In this document: piece after piece, positions 43,420 to 53,573 of the stretch | Layout of the letters: each line of letters starts with the position of its first letter | Position numbering within the stretch: the stretch's first letter is position 1 | Origin: Sporolactobacillus terrae DSM 11697 | Lineage (GTDB): Bacteria; Bacillota; Bacilli; Bacillales; Sporolactobacillaceae | Reading direction: 5' to 3' | Assembly: GCF_000648615.1 (NCBI RefSeq) | Contig: NZ_JFZC01000004.1 | Span: forward strand, 1-64,000 | Length of the DNA stretch: 64,000 bases | Translations under genes and position numbers: made by a program | Notes under the pieces: model-generated | Told to the model about the DNA's origin: nothing | The model's input: the letters and a program-made list of their open reading frames with translations, nothing else | The model's database searches: none

Positions 43420-43428
43420 TGCTATACT
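43420..43428 (+). promoter_or_regulatory. Extended -10 promoter of mrfA
   Basis: TGCTATACT is a near-perfect extended -10 element 45 bp upstream of mrfA. No good -35 box is seen, as is usual for this class. Confidence 0.5.
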
Positions 43429-43475
43429 ATTGAACAAAAGAACGTCAGAAGCATTGAGATTTAGAGGTGACACAA

Positions 43476-45746
43476 TTGATCGGAAAACAAACCATCGAGG
43501 ACCTTCTTCATCGATTGAAAAACGATCAGAATACAGTGCATTGGCAAACGATACCGGGGCGAGAAGCACATACCGCACCGTTTCCAGACGATTTGGACGA
43601 GCATCTTAAAGATGCTTTGCGTCGACGCGGGATCCATTCGCTCTATACCCACCAGGCGGAGGCCTATAACTCGGCGATGATGGGTGCAGACCTCGTCCTT
43701 GTCACGCCGACCGCCTCTGGAAAGACCTTGTGCTATAATCTGCCGGTTCTCCAGACTATGATTGAACAGCCGGAGAGCCGAGCACTTTATTTCTTTCCGA
43801 CAAAAGCATTGGCTCAGGATCAAAAGAATGAGATGGCTGACCTCATTGATGCGGTCGGACTGCCAATCAAGAGCCATACTTATGATGGCGATACTGCCGG
43901 ATCGATCCGGCAAAAAATTCGCCAAGCCGGTCAAATTGTGATGACCAACCCGGATATGCTGCATGCCTCTATTTTACCGCACCACACAAAATGGGTCTCT
44001 TTATTTGAAAATCTGCGCTTCGTTGTGATTGATGAGCTTCACACCTATCGCGGCGTATTTGGCAGTCATGTAGCTAATGTCATTCGCAGACTGAAGCGTA
44101 TTTGCCACTATTACGGCAGCAATCCTCAATTTATTTGTACGTCGGCGACGATTGCCAATCCGCGGGCACATGCAGAAGCGCTGACCGGACGCAAAATGTT
44201 GCTTATCGACCGCAATGGGGCTCCAAGCGTAAAGAAACACTTCCTAATCTACAATCCTCCGGTTACCAATAAGCAGCTTAATGTGCGCGAGGATGAAACG
44301 CATTCCGTGGTTCGGCTTGCAGGTGAATTTTTAAAGAATAAAATACAGACCATTGTCTTTGCAAAAAGCCGGTTAAAGGTTGAACTTCTTGTCAGTCACC
44401 TCCAGAAAATAAATCGTGGCAGACAAGATCGTGCGACAATCCGAGCATATCGCGGCGGCTATTTGCCGCTTGAACGCAGGGGCATTGAAAAAGGACTGCG
44501 TCAAGGTGAAATCATGGGCGTCGTGACTACCAATGCATTAGAGCTTGGGGTTGATATCGGTCAGCTTCAAGTTTGTATTCTCACCGGATACCCTGGAAAT
44601 ATGGCAAGTGTCTGGCAACAAGCAGGAAGAGCGGGCAGAAGAGCGGAAGACGCGGTGATTATCATGGTTACCTCATCGAATCCGCTTGACCAGTACATGG
44701 CAAATCATGCAGACTATTTTTTCGCACGAAAACCCGAGAGTGTGCGGATTAATCCGGATAACATTATGATTCTGATGGAGCATATTAAGTGTGCCGCTTA
44801 TGAACTTCCTTTCAAAAAAGGCGAGCAGTTTGGAAGCGAACAGGTAGATGAACTTTGTGACTACTTGACCGATGAAGATTTGCTGCACTATCAACGTGGC
44901 AAGTGGTATTGGATGAGCGATGGGTTCCCGGCAAATAACGTCAACTTAAGATCAGCTGCTCAGGATTCGTTTGCTATTATTGATGTCACCGATCGAGGCC
45001 ATGCAAAAGTAATCGGTGAAGAAGACCGCTTTGGTGCCATGACCATGCTGTATGAAGATGCAATTTACATTCATCAAGGCACGCAGTATCACGTGGATGA
45101 ACTGGATTTGAATGAACGGAAGGCCTACGTGCGAAAAGTGAATGTAAATTACTATACGGATTCAGACCTTGCCGTCCAGCTCGATGTACTGGCAATGGAT
45201 AAGCATGCAGCCTTTGACAATGCGCATATTGAAAAGGGCTACGGTGATGTTTCCGTACGTGCTTTACCGACTGTATTTAAAAAAATTCGTTTTGAAACCT
45301 ATGAAAATATCGGATGGGGAAAGATCCATCTTCCAGAACTGGAAATGCATACCAATGCTGCGTGGATCAGTTTTGATTCGATCTATTTGGATCAATTCGG
45401 AAAAGATGTGTTTCAAGGGGCTTTGGTTGGTCTGAGCCATTTGCTTCGCCATGTGGCACCGCTTTTCGTGCTGTGTGATCAAAATGATCTCTCGGTTGTT
45501 CCGAAGATCAAAGCACCGCATAATGAGAAACCATCGGTATTTATCTATGATAAATACCCTGGCGGTGTCGGATTAAGTGAAAACCTGTATCAGCTGATGC
45601 CGAGACTGCTCGAAAAAGCAAGCGATATGGCGCAAACCTGCCCTTGTGAATCCGGTTGTCCGTCTTGCATTGGGTTTGTTAATGAGGGGAGAGCGGCAAA
45701 ACAAGCATTGATTCGGCTGCTAAAGGAACGATCAACGTGTCACTAG
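43476..45746 (+). CDS. mrfA: Mitomycin repair helicase
   Basis: MrfA (YprA) is a DEAD/DEAH-type DNA helicase that works with MrfB in repair of mitomycin C damage. The 756-residue protein has helicase motif I PTASGKTLCYN, motif II VIDELHTY, motif VI QQAGRAGRR and a C-terminal four-cysteine zinc site CPCESGCPSC in a DUF1998 domain. TTG 43476 is chosen because AGAGGTGA overlaps the alternative upstream GTG. mrfB begins inside its last codons, implying coupling. Confidence 0.93.
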   Translation: MIGKQTIEDLLHRLKNDQNTVHWQTIPGREAHTAPFPDDLDEHLKDALRRRGIHSLYTHQAEAYNSAMMGADLVLVTPTASGKTLCYNLPVLQTMIEQPESRALYFFPTKALAQDQKNEMADLIDAVGLPIKSHTYDGDTAGSIRQKIRQAGQIVMTNPDMLHASILPHHTKWVSLFENLRFVVIDELHTYRGVFGSHVANVIRRLKRICHYYGSNPQFICTSATIANPRAHAEALTGRKMLLIDRNGAPSVKKHFLIYNPPVTNKQLNVREDETHSVVRLAGEFLKNKIQTIVFAKSRLKVELLVSHLQKINRGRQDRATIRAYRGGYLPLERRGIEKGLRQGEIMGVVTTNALELGVDIGQLQVCILTGYPGNMASVWQQAGRAGRRAEDAVIIMVTSSNPLDQYMANHADYFFARKPESVRINPDNIMILMEHIKCAAYELPFKKGEQFGSEQVDELCDYLTDEDLLHYQRGKWYWMSDGFPANNVNLRSAAQDSFAIIDVTDRGHAKVIGEEDRFGAMTMLYEDAIYIHQGTQYHVDELDLNERKAYVRKVNVNYYTDSDLAVQLDVLAMDKHAAFDNAHIEKGYGDVSVRALPTVFKKIRFETYENIGWGKIHLPELEMHTNAAWISFDSIYLDQFGKDVFQGALVGLSHLLRHVAPLFVLCDQNDLSVVPKIKAPHNEKPSVFIYDKYPGGVGLSENLYQLMPRLLEKASDMAQTCPCESGCPSCIGFVNEGRAAKQALIRLLKERSTCH

Positions 45747-47020
45747 CACAAAAGTTAAAACTCTATCGAAAACAATTGCATGAGCAGAACCGTGCAGCCC
45801 AGGAATCATCGCTGAATCGGCAACAACAGGATCCGACGCTAAATGACGAGCGACAGAACCAAGCGATCCGACGCGCGGCTACAGCACTTGCTGCTGATTT
45901 GCGAACGTTTGAGGATCAATACGTCCTTGTTCATTCCGAACGCTTGCCCTTAGCAACACGAATCGGTCCGTACGCATTAGGCGACTTATGGCAAACGGTT
46001 GCTTCATGGCAAGCGTTTGGTGCGGCGCATCCGTTATCAGCGAAAGGATTACATGCAGGAGATCTGCTTTTTTTCGATACCGAAACCACTGGATTAGGTT
46101 CAGGTTCCGGGCAAATGATTTTTTTAATTGGCCTCGCCCGAATGACGGATCATTTTCTCGAATTAAAACAATATTTTTTACCCGGGCCGGGTCACGAGGC
46201 CGCTTTCTATGATTCTTTTTTAAGGGACTGCACATCTTTAAAGCATTTGGTGACGTTTAACGGCAAGGCGTTTGACTGGCCAAGAGTAAAGACACGCCAT
46301 CAATTTGTTCGCGATCAAGTGCCGAAACTGCCGGCATTTGGTCATTTTGATCTTCTGCATGCGTCCCGCCGCCTTTGGAAAAATCGATTAGAGTCGGTAC
46401 GGCTTCAATCCATTGAATCGAAACTATTATCAATGAACAGAGAAAACGATGTGCCGGGAAAATTGGCTCCCTTTCTTTACTTCCAGTTTCTGAAGCATCC
46501 TGAGCCGGGCTTAGTTAAGGGGATCATTGAGCATAATCGAGAAGATGTGCTCACTTTGGTCAGTCTTTATATCCATCTCTCAAATAAAATACTTGGCAAG
46601 GCGGCGGTTGACCCAGAAGAAAACTATGAAATAGCACGTTGGTTTGAACAGATTGGCGATCACGTGCATGCCCAGACCATTTGGAAAACACTCATTCAAA
46701 AGGATTCTGCTTTCCAGATACCGGCAAAGGCACGACTTGCAGCATGTTTAAAGCGAAAAGGGGACTATAGGCAGTCTCTGATGCTTTTTGAATCGGTTAT
46801 TGCTGCAGGAGGGGATGAGGGCGGACTGATTTCCATTGAGGCCGCCAAATTATTGGAACATCGCTTTCATGATTATTCGCGGGCAATTCAGTATACAAAG
46901 TCGGCAATGATTCAGATCGGTCATCAGCAGAATGATGAAAAGATGTATCAATATAAAAAGGCGGCCTGCTTGAAAAGGCTCAATCGCTTAAATCGGAAAC
47001 ACGCTAAGAAATTTTCTTGA
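45737..47020 (+). CDS. mrfB: Mitomycin repair exonuclease
   Basis: MrfB (YprB) is a DnaQ-like exonuclease partnered with MrfA. The protein has 427 residues. The exonuclease core runs from about residue 105: the first catalytic pair is FFDTETTGLG, the second acidic site is VTFNGKAFDWPR, and the third is EHNREDVLTLVSL. A TPR-like helical tail follows from ~300. The start is GTG, overlapping mrfA by 10 bp. Confidence 0.92.
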   Translation: MSLAQKLKLYRKQLHEQNRAAQESSLNRQQQDPTLNDERQNQAIRRAATALAADLRTFEDQYVLVHSERLPLATRIGPYALGDLWQTVASWQAFGAAHPLSAKGLHAGDLLFFDTETTGLGSGSGQMIFLIGLARMTDHFLELKQYFLPGPGHEAAFYDSFLRDCTSLKHLVTFNGKAFDWPRVKTRHQFVRDQVPKLPAFGHFDLLHASRRLWKNRLESVRLQSIESKLLSMNRENDVPGKLAPFLYFQFLKHPEPGLVKGIIEHNREDVLTLVSLYIHLSNKILGKAAVDPEENYEIARWFEQIGDHVHAQTIWKTLIQKDSAFQIPAKARLAACLKRKGDYRQSLMLFESVIAAGGDEGGLISIEAAKLLEHRFHDYSRAIQYTKSAMIQIGHQQNDEKMYQYKKAACLKRLNRLNRKHAKKFS

Positions 47021-47033
47021 AGAAATACGACTA

Positions 47034-47045
47034 TTGCCCGGGCAA
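47034..47045. other. Palindrome TTGCCCGGGCAA between mrfB and ypsA
   Basis: A perfect 12-bp palindrome, partly repeated as ATTGCCCGG about 20 bp later. Its meaning is unclear. Confidence 0.25.
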
Positions 47046-47160
47046 GCGCAGATATTGCCCGGAATCGCCATAACTCGTCATGTTCTGCCTAATCAATCAG
47101 CATCGATTCGACAATTTGCCTGCTTTCTCGCGTAATATAAAAAAACAGGGGGGAAATGAT

Positions 47161-47742
47161 TTGACTGAAGAGGGAAAAGCGATCCTTGTCACCGGCTACA
47201 AAGCACATGAACTCGGTATATACTCAGCAGATCATCAAGGGATCTCCGTGATCCGTTACGCATTAAAGAAAAGCATGCGCGAATTTGCTGATCAGGGTGC
47301 ACAATGGTTTGTCATCAGCGGACAAACGGGTGTTGAACTGTGGGCTGGACGCGTATGTATCGAATTAAGAGACGAAGAGAAGCTGAATGTGCACTTAGCC
47401 GTTCTTGTTCCTTTTTTAAATCAAGAAGAGCATTATAAGGAGTGGCAGCAGGAGCTTTATACCGATGTACTGGGTCAGGCGGATTATACAGGGGCGATCA
47501 GCAACCGCCCCTATGAGAATCCCGCGCAGCTCCGCCTGAAAAATGATTTTCTCGTAGCAAAGACAGAAGCGATGCTGATTGTTTATGATGAAGAAGCCCC
47601 CGGCACGCCAAAATATTATTTAGCTGCGGCCAAAAGAAAGAAACGAAATCATGACTATCCAATTCAAAGCATTAATCGTTACGATCTGGACTTTGCTGCT
47701 GAGGATCTGCAGCAGCAGAACCCGAATTACTGGACGCAATGA
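47161..47742 (+). CDS. ypsA: YpsA family protein (SLOG/DUF1273)
   Basis: This 193-residue Rossmann-like protein of the SLOG superfamily starts at TTG after AGGGGGG. Conserved pieces are ILVTGYKAHELGI, WFVISGQTGVELW and NRPYENPAQLRLKN. In B. subtilis and Staphylococcus YpsA influences cell division and oxidative stress survival; its nucleotide-related ligand is unproven. It lies upstream of gpsB in the same order as in Bacillus. Confidence 0.88.
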   Translation: MTEEGKAILVTGYKAHELGIYSADHQGISVIRYALKKSMREFADQGAQWFVISGQTGVELWAGRVCIELRDEEKLNVHLAVLVPFLNQEEHYKEWQQELYTDVLGQADYTGAISNRPYENPAQLRLKNDFLVAKTEAMLIVYDEEAPGTPKYYLAAAKRKKRNHDYPIQSINRYDLDFAAEDLQQQNPNYWTQ

Positions 47743-47897
47743 CAAACCATTGCATGCATCACCATCTTTTGAAACCCAAACACTAAAACGCACGTAAATA
47801 CCGAGCTGACAGGAAAACAGTACTGAATAGAACATTGACACCATAGATTAAATTTGAAAAAATAAGACGAGAGATCATTAGTTTGGAGTGGACCAGC

Positions 47898-48209
47898 ATG
47901 GCGGAGCAAAAAACGATTCGATTAACCAAAAACGATATTCTTCACAAAGAATTCAAATCAGGGTTTCATGGCTACCAACAAGATGAAGTTGACCAATTTC
48001 TTGACATCATCATTAGCGATTACGATGTATTCAATGCAGAAATTAAGCGTTTGCGCGAAGAAAATAAACGATTAAAAAATCAAGTTACGGAAGGGGAGGA
48101 ACAAAGAGTTTCGAAACCATTGGAAAACCAAGGCCTAACGAATTATGATATTCTGAAGCGGTTGTCTAATCTCGAAAAACATGTTTTCGGGAATCGTCTT
48201 GGCGAATAA
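47898..48209 (+). CDS. gpsB: Cell division coordinator GpsB
   Basis: GpsB shuttles penicillin-binding proteins between septum and side wall. This 103-residue protein has the DivIVA-like membrane-binding start (LTKNDILHKEFKSGFHGYQQDEVDQFLD), a coiled coil (~35-70) and a C-terminal trimerisation segment (LTNYDILKRLSNLEKHVFG). TTTGGAGTGG precedes the ATG. The rnpB promoter follows within ~20 bp. Confidence 0.95.
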   Translation: MAEQKTIRLTKNDILHKEFKSGFHGYQQDEVDQFLDIIISDYDVFNAEIKRLREENKRLKNQVTEGEEQRVSKPLENQGLTNYDILKRLSNLEKHVFGNRLGE

Positions 48210-48229
48210 ATAAATATGTTAAATATGGG

Positions 48230-48258
48230 TTGCATCTTTAGTGAAATGAGATTATAAT
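48230..48258 (+). promoter_or_regulatory. rnpB promoter
   Basis: The boxes are TTGCAT, 17 bp, TATAAT, placing the transcription start near 48265-48272. Confidence 0.75.
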
Positions 48259-48273
48259 ATCTACTTGTGACAT

Positions 48274-48680
48274 TATTTATGTTCGGGTAATCGCTGTATT
48301 CCTTGTGAATATAGAGGAAAGTCCATGCTCGCACGGTCTGTGATGACCGTAGTGTTCGTGCCTGGCGAAGTCATAAGCCAGGGTAGTTCGGAGTGATCTG
48401 GACTAACGGCGGGAGAGAGACCTGTGTTCCTTTTGGAATATGGTTTGCCATCCCATAAAGTGCCATAGTGACGATGTCTTTTGGAAACAAAAGAAGTGGA
48501 ACGCGGTAAACCCCTCGAGCGGGAAACTCAAACTTGGTAGAGGACCCCTTTGGAAGGAACCAAACGGAAAAAGGGACAGATGATTCTGTAGATAGATGAT
48601 TACCGCTTTTGTACGAGAAGCCGTTTGCTTCGTTTGAGTGCGAGAGTACAGAACATGGCTTACAGAACATGGATAATGCA
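48274..48680 (+). ncRNA. rnpB: RNase P RNA, class B
   Basis: This is the catalytic RNA of RNase P, which matures tRNA 5' ends. Class B conserved blocks are plain: GTTCGGGTAATCGCTG, GAGGAAAGTCCATGCTCGCA, GTAGTGTTCGTGCC, GCGAAGTCATAAG, AGTGGAACGCGGTAAACCCC, TGTAGATAGATGATTACCG and the 3' ACATGGCTTACAGAAC. The order and spacing match B. subtilis. The position between gpsB and ypsC is also the Bacillus position. The 5' and 3' ends are estimated to within ~10 nt. Minus-strand ORFs over it are spurious. Confidence 0.96.
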
Positions 48681-48693
48681 TTTATATTAAAGA

Positions 48694-48720
48694 AAAAAGC
48701 CCTAAAATGGGCTTTTTTTT
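48694..48720 (+). terminator. rnpB terminator
   Basis: AAAAAGCCC pairs with GGGCTTTTT and is followed by further T residues. Confidence 0.9.
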
Positions 48721-48758
48721 GCTATTTATGGCAATTAACCTGAGAAGGGATTCTATTA

Positions 48759-49895
48759 ATGACACAAAAATTGACGCTCATTGCCACAACTGCAATGGGA
48801 CTTGAAGCTGTTGCAGCTCGTGAATTAAACGATTTAGGCTATAATGATCTGAAGGTTGAAAATGGTAAGATCATCTTTTCAGGCGACCCGATTGATCTTT
48901 GCAGAAGCAATCTATGGTTGCGGACGGTAGACCGAATCCGCCTTCGCGTTGGCTATTTTAAAGCAGTCACTTTTGACAGCTTATTCGAACAAACTAAAGC
49001 ATTGCCTTGGGCCGATTTGCTTCCTGAGCAGGCACAATTTCCAGTAACCGGGAAATCACATAAATCGGTTTTGCACAGCGTTCCCGATTGCCAAGCGATT
49101 GTCAAAAAAGCAATTGTTGAATCCTTGAAACAACACTATCATAAAGAATGGTTTCAAGAAGACGGACCGATGTATAAGATACAGGTTGCCTTGGATAAAG
49201 ATCAGGTCACGCTCTCAATCGATACATCCGGTGATGGCTTGCATCGGCGCGGATATAGACGCCTGCATAACGAAGCGCCTCTGAAGGAAACATTAGCAAG
49301 TGCCATGATTTTATTAAGCCGCTGGACGCCTGATCAGCCGTTCGTCGATCCTTTTTGCGGCTCAGGAACGCTCCCAATCGAAGCGGCTATGATTGGACAG
49401 AATATAGCGCCTGGATTTAATCGTTCGTTTGTTTCGGAATCATGGCCGATTATTGATTCAATGTGTTGGACGCGCGCTCGTGATGAAGTCGAAAGTAAAG
49501 CAAACTATGATCAACCGTTAATGATTACGGGCAGTGATATTGACCACAATATGATTGAATTATCAGAACATAATGCACAAGAAGCTGGATTTAGCGGATT
49601 GATCACCTTTAAACAGATGCAGGTTGCTGATTTTACCACGAAAAGCAAATACGGATGTATGCTTGGAAACCCGCCGTATGGTGAACGAATGGGCAGTGAG
49701 CAGCAAATTAGAGACATATGCCGTTCCTTGGGCCTTTTGTTTAAAACAAACAAAACTTGGTCGTTTTATTTTATTTCTTCCTACGCGCAATTTGAATCCG
49801 ATTTTGGGCGTCCGGCCAGCAAAAAAAGAAAGCTCTATAATGGACGTATTCGTACCGATTTCTATCAATATTTTGGGAAAAAGTATTCGGACTAA
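48759..49895 (+). CDS. ypsC: THUMP-domain RNA methyltransferase YpsC
   Basis: This 378-residue protein of the RlmL N-terminal-like family has a THUMP domain (~45-155), then a class I SAM fold with DPFCGSGTLPIEAA and the N2/N6-type catalytic motif GNPPYGERMG. It probably methylates a guanine of 23S rRNA. It follows rnpB as in Bacillus. GAGAAGGG lies upstream of the ATG. Confidence 0.92.
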   Translation: MTQKLTLIATTAMGLEAVAARELNDLGYNDLKVENGKIIFSGDPIDLCRSNLWLRTVDRIRLRVGYFKAVTFDSLFEQTKALPWADLLPEQAQFPVTGKSHKSVLHSVPDCQAIVKKAIVESLKQHYHKEWFQEDGPMYKIQVALDKDQVTLSIDTSGDGLHRRGYRRLHNEAPLKETLASAMILLSRWTPDQPFVDPFCGSGTLPIEAAMIGQNIAPGFNRSFVSESWPIIDSMCWTRARDEVESKANYDQPLMITGSDIDHNMIELSEHNAQEAGFSGLITFKQMQVADFTTKSKYGCMLGNPPYGERMGSEQQIRDICRSLGLLFKTNKTWSFYFISSYAQFESDFGRPASKKRKLYNGRIRTDFYQYFGKKYSD

Positions 49896-50001
49896 CCGCT
49901 CAAAACGTAAGCTTCTTCAGAAAACAAGAAGGACATTGCCTATAAAAAAGAGAATGATTGGATAAAATCCACATTTATGACAAAGAAAAGGGACGGTTAT
50001 C

Positions 50002-51513
50002 ATGACAACAGATGAAGTGGTCGCTTCATACACTCACTATGTAAAAAAGATCATGGATTTTAATGAATCCATTGCGTTGGCAGAATGGGATCTACGCACG
50101 GGTGCGCCGAAAAAAGGCGTGAAGCAAAGAGCAGAGGTCATTGGAACACTTTCAGAAGAAGTGTTCAAGCGATCGACATCAGATGAAATGAAAGGATACA
50201 TAGATGCGCTCACTGATCCAACGATACAGGGTCAACTGAATTCGGTTACCAAGAAAATGATTGAAAAGTCGCAAAAAGAATATGATCATTATGTGTCGAT
50301 TCCGGCTGAAGAATATAAAGCATATGTCATACTCCAATCTGAAGCACAAAGCGTGTGGCAAGAAGCAAAAGCGAAAAGCGATTTCTCCCTGTTGCAACCG
50401 TATCTTGAAAAAATGGTTGACTATAAACGACAATTTATTGAGTATTGGGGGATTCATCACAACAAATACGATGCATTGCTTGATTTGTACGAACCAGGCC
50501 TGACCGTCAAAACAATCGATCAGGTCTTTGAATCGCTGCGAAACGGGCTCGTTCCCCTCGTAGAAGCGGTTGTCGCCTCGGGCAGTCAGCCTAAAAAGGA
50601 GTTTTTAGCGCAGCCTTTTCCGGTTGATCGTCAAAAGAAACTCTGCCTACACTTATTAAAGGAGATCGGCTATGATTTTAATGCCGGACGTCTTGATGAG
50701 ACAGAGCATCCTTTTGAGCTGACGCTAAATCCTGGAGATGTACGCGTCACCACCAATTATCAAGAACATGACTTTATTTCTACGATTCTGGGTACGATCC
50801 ATGAAGGTGGTCATGCCTTGTATGAACAGCATATCTCACGCGAACTGGTGGGCACACCACTTTGCGAAGGAACATCCATGGGCATCCATGAATCGCAGTC
50901 TCTGTTCTTCGAGAATTTTATTGGACGCAGCAGAGCCTTCTGGTCCGATCATTATGACGAATTGAAACGCTATGCAGAGGGTCAATTGAGCTGTGTTTCA
51001 TTGAATGATTTTTATCGTGCAATTAACGCATCTCATCCGTCACTCATTCGTACTTTAGCAGATGAACTAACCTATCCGCTTCATATTATGGTACGCTATG
51101 ATCTTGAAAAGGCACTTTTTAATAGTGATTTACAGGTTAAAGATCTTCCTGGAGTATGGAATGAAAAAATGAATGAATATCTTGGAATTACCCCAAAAAA
51201 TGATCGCGAAGGAGTGCTCCAAGATATTCATTGGCCAGGCGGCGATTTTGGCTATTTCCCATCCTATGCATTGGGCTACGTCTATGCTGCTCAGTTTAAA
51301 CATGCAATGCTCAAGGATATCCCCGACTTTGAAGATCGTCTGCAGTCGGGAAAGCTGCATGAAATCACCCATTGGCTCAGTACGCATATTCATCAGTATG
51401 GCAGCTTAAAAAAACCACTTGAGCTCTTACAAGAGGCGACCGGGGAAGGTCCGAATCCCGAATATCTGCTTCATTATCTAACGGAAAAATACAGTGAAAT
51501 TTATCATCTTTGA
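50002..51513 (+). CDS. Metallocarboxypeptidase, family M32
   Basis: This 503-residue cytosolic zinc carboxypeptidase (YpwA/Taq carboxypeptidase family) removes C-terminal residues from peptides. The zinc site HEGGH is at 267-271, with the third ligand E297 in GIHESQS. Family blocks DVRVTTNY and GYVYAAQF are also present. AAAGGGACGG precedes the ATG. In B. subtilis ypwA is likewise near ypsC. Confidence 0.93.
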   Translation: MTTDEVVASYTHYVKKIMDFNESIALAEWDLRTGAPKKGVKQRAEVIGTLSEEVFKRSTSDEMKGYIDALTDPTIQGQLNSVTKKMIEKSQKEYDHYVSIPAEEYKAYVILQSEAQSVWQEAKAKSDFSLLQPYLEKMVDYKRQFIEYWGIHHNKYDALLDLYEPGLTVKTIDQVFESLRNGLVPLVEAVVASGSQPKKEFLAQPFPVDRQKKLCLHLLKEIGYDFNAGRLDETEHPFELTLNPGDVRVTTNYQEHDFISTILGTIHEGGHALYEQHISRELVGTPLCEGTSMGIHESQSLFFENFIGRSRAFWSDHYDELKRYAEGQLSCVSLNDFYRAINASHPSLIRTLADELTYPLHIMVRYDLEKALFNSDLQVKDLPGVWNEKMNEYLGITPKNDREGVLQDIHWPGGDFGYFPSYALGYVYAAQFKHAMLKDIPDFEDRLQSGKLHEITHWLSTHIHQYGSLKKPLELLQEATGEGPNPEYLLHYLTEKYSEIYHL

Positions 51514-51612
51514 TGCATCGATGTTCATGATAGGAACTATGACATGGATGCCGTCGGTTGTTGATGCACGTCCTGCCGAAAGAATGGCAGGATCAAGAAA
51601 GGGGTTCTTTAT

Positions 51613-53571
51613 TTGACTAAAAATGTTTCGGCCTATGATGACGATACCATTCAAATACTTGAAGGACTAGAAGCAGTACGCAAACGACCGGGGATGTATA
51701 TCGGTTCAACCGATTCCAGGGGACTGCACCATCTCGTTTATGAAATCGTTGATAATGCAGTTGACGAAGCGCTTGCAGGTTACGGTCATGAAATTCGCGT
51801 ACGCCTGCACAAGGATGGCAGTGTTGGTGTACGCGATTTTGGTCGCGGGATGCCGACGGGGATGCACCGCACAGGAAAACCAACGGTCGAGGTTATTTTT
51901 ACGGTACTCCATGCCGGTGGGAAATTCGGCCAAAATGGTGGTTATAAAACAAGCGGGGGACTTCATGGTGTCGGTTCATCCGTTGTCAACGCACTGTCTG
52001 AGTGGCTTGAAGTAACGATTTGGCGCGATGGAAAGGTGTTCAAACAGCGCTTTGAACACGGTGGCCATCCGGTAACGACTTTGGAACAAATCGGCACCAC
52101 CCGAGAAACCGGTTCACTGATTCGCTTTAAACCGGATGCTGCACTTTTTAGCACAACAAACTTTCAGTTCGATATTCTGAGTGAACGGTTGCGCGAATCC
52201 GCCTTCTTACTTAAAGGAATGAAGATCGTTCTGACCGATGAACGCAGTGATGAAGAAGAAGTCTTTCATTTTGAAGAAGGCATTAAAGAATTTGTAGCTT
52301 ACTTGAACGAAGACAAGGATGTTTTGCACCCCGTTGTTGCCTTTGAAGGTGAAGCAAATGAGATTGAGGTCGAGGTTGCCTTCCAGTTTAATGACGGCTA
52401 TTCAGAAAATCTGATTTCCTTCGTAAACAACGTACGGACAAAGGATGGCGGCACGCATGAATCCGGTTTCAGAACGGCTTTAACTCGCGCATTTAACGAC
52501 TATGCGCGCAAAGCCGGCATTTTGAAGGAAAAAGACAAGAATTTGGAAGGTAACGATATTCGCGAAGGCTTTATGGGAATTGTATCAATCCGAGTTCCAG
52601 AACATTTGCTTCAATTTGAAGGACAAACGAAAGGAAAACTAGGAACAAGCGAAGCACGTTCTGCCGTCGACACAGTCGTTTCAGAGCAGCTTGCCTACTA
52701 TCTTGAAGAGAACCCGCAATCGAGTGAGAACCTGATTCGTAAAGCGCTGCGTGCGAGACAAGCGCGTTTAGCTGCGCGTAAGGCACGCGATGATGCGCGA
52801 AGCGGCAAAAAATCAAAGCGAAAAGAATCGATGCTCAGTGGTAAACTGACACCGGCATCTTCTAAAAATGCTGATCGTAATGAATTGTATCTTGTCGAAG
52901 GAGATTCGGCCGGCGGCTCTGCAAAACAGGGACGTGACCGTAAGTTTCAAGCGGTGCTGCCGCTTCGCGGAAAGGTCATTAACACGCAGAAAGCACGGCT
53001 TGAAGAGATTATGAAGAATGAAGAAATTAATACCATCATTCATGCAATTGGTGCCGGCGTCGGTTCTGACTTTTCAATCAAAGACAGCAATTATAATAAA
53101 ATCATCATCATGACCGATGCCGATAACGACGGCGCGCATATTCAAGTGCTGCTGCTGACTTTCTTCTATCGCTACATGAAACCGCTGATTGATAACGGCA
53201 AAATCTATATTGCACTGCCCCCGCTTTATAAAGTAAGCAAAGGCATTGGCAAGAAAGAGACCGTTGAGTATGCGTGGGATGATCGTGGTCTTAAAGAAGC
53301 GATTCAAAAGATTGGTAAAGGGTATACGATTCAACGCTATAAGGGCTTAGGCGAGATGAATGCCGATCAATTATGGGAAACGACGATGAATCCTGAAACG
53401 CGAACTTTGATCCAAGTGGGTATTGAAGATCAGGCATACGCGGAACGGCGCGTGACCACGCTCATGGGCGATAAAGTTGAGCCACGCCGAAAGTGGATCG
53501 AATCACATGTCGCATTCGGTCTTGATGATGATGCGAGTGACGGACTAACCGCCGTGAAAGGTGCTGAATAA
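51613..53571 (+). CDS. parE: DNA topoisomerase IV subunit B
   Basis: ParE is the ATPase subunit of topoisomerase IV, which decatenates chromosomes. The 652-residue protein has the GHKL ATPase ([34 protein letters not shown]) and Toprim region [19 protein letters not shown] with the metal site [19 protein letters not shown] rather than GyrB-type residues, and the following parC, identify it as ParE. The start is TTG with AAAGGGG, 8 nt upstream; that ribosome binding site lies in a small AAGAA/TTCTT hairpin loop. A CCTGCC/GGCAGG hairpin sits just upstream (51571-51592). Confidence 0.95.
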   Translation: MTKNVSAYDDDTIQILEGLEAVRKRPGMYIGSTDSRGLHHLVYEIVDNAVDEALAGYGHEIRVRLHKDGSVGVRDFGRGMPTGMHRTGKPTVEVIFTVLHAGGKFGQNGGYKTSGGLHGVGSSVVNALSEWLEVTIWRDGKVFKQRFEHGGHPVTTLEQIGTTRETGSLIRFKPDAALFSTTNFQFDILSERLRESAFLLKGMKIVLTDERSDEEEVFHFEEGIKEFVAYLNEDKDVLHPVVAFEGEANEIEVEVAFQFNDGYSENLISFVNNVRTKDGGTHESGFRTALTRAFNDYARKAGILKEKDKNLEGNDIREGFMGIVSIRVPEHLLQFEGQTKGKLGTSEARSAVDTVVSEQLAYYLEENPQSSENLIRKALRARQARLAARKARDDARSGKKSKRKESMLSGKLTPASSKNADRNELYLVEGDSAGGSAKQGRDRKFQAVLPLRGKVINTQKARLEEIMKNEEINTIIHAIGAGVGSDFSIKDSNYNKIIIMTDADNDGAHIQVLLLTFFYRYMKPLIDNGKIYIALPPLYKVSKGIGKKETVEYAWDDRGLKEAIQKIGKGYTIQRYKGLGEMNADQLWETTMNPETRTLIQVGIEDQAYAERRVTTLMGDKVEPRRKWIESHVAFGLDDDASDGLTAVKGAE

Positions 53572-53573
53572 TT

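Noticed and set aside
48371-48681. Minus-strand ORFs over rnpB
   Set aside because: They lie entirely within the RNase P RNA, whose sequence is constrained by RNA structure.
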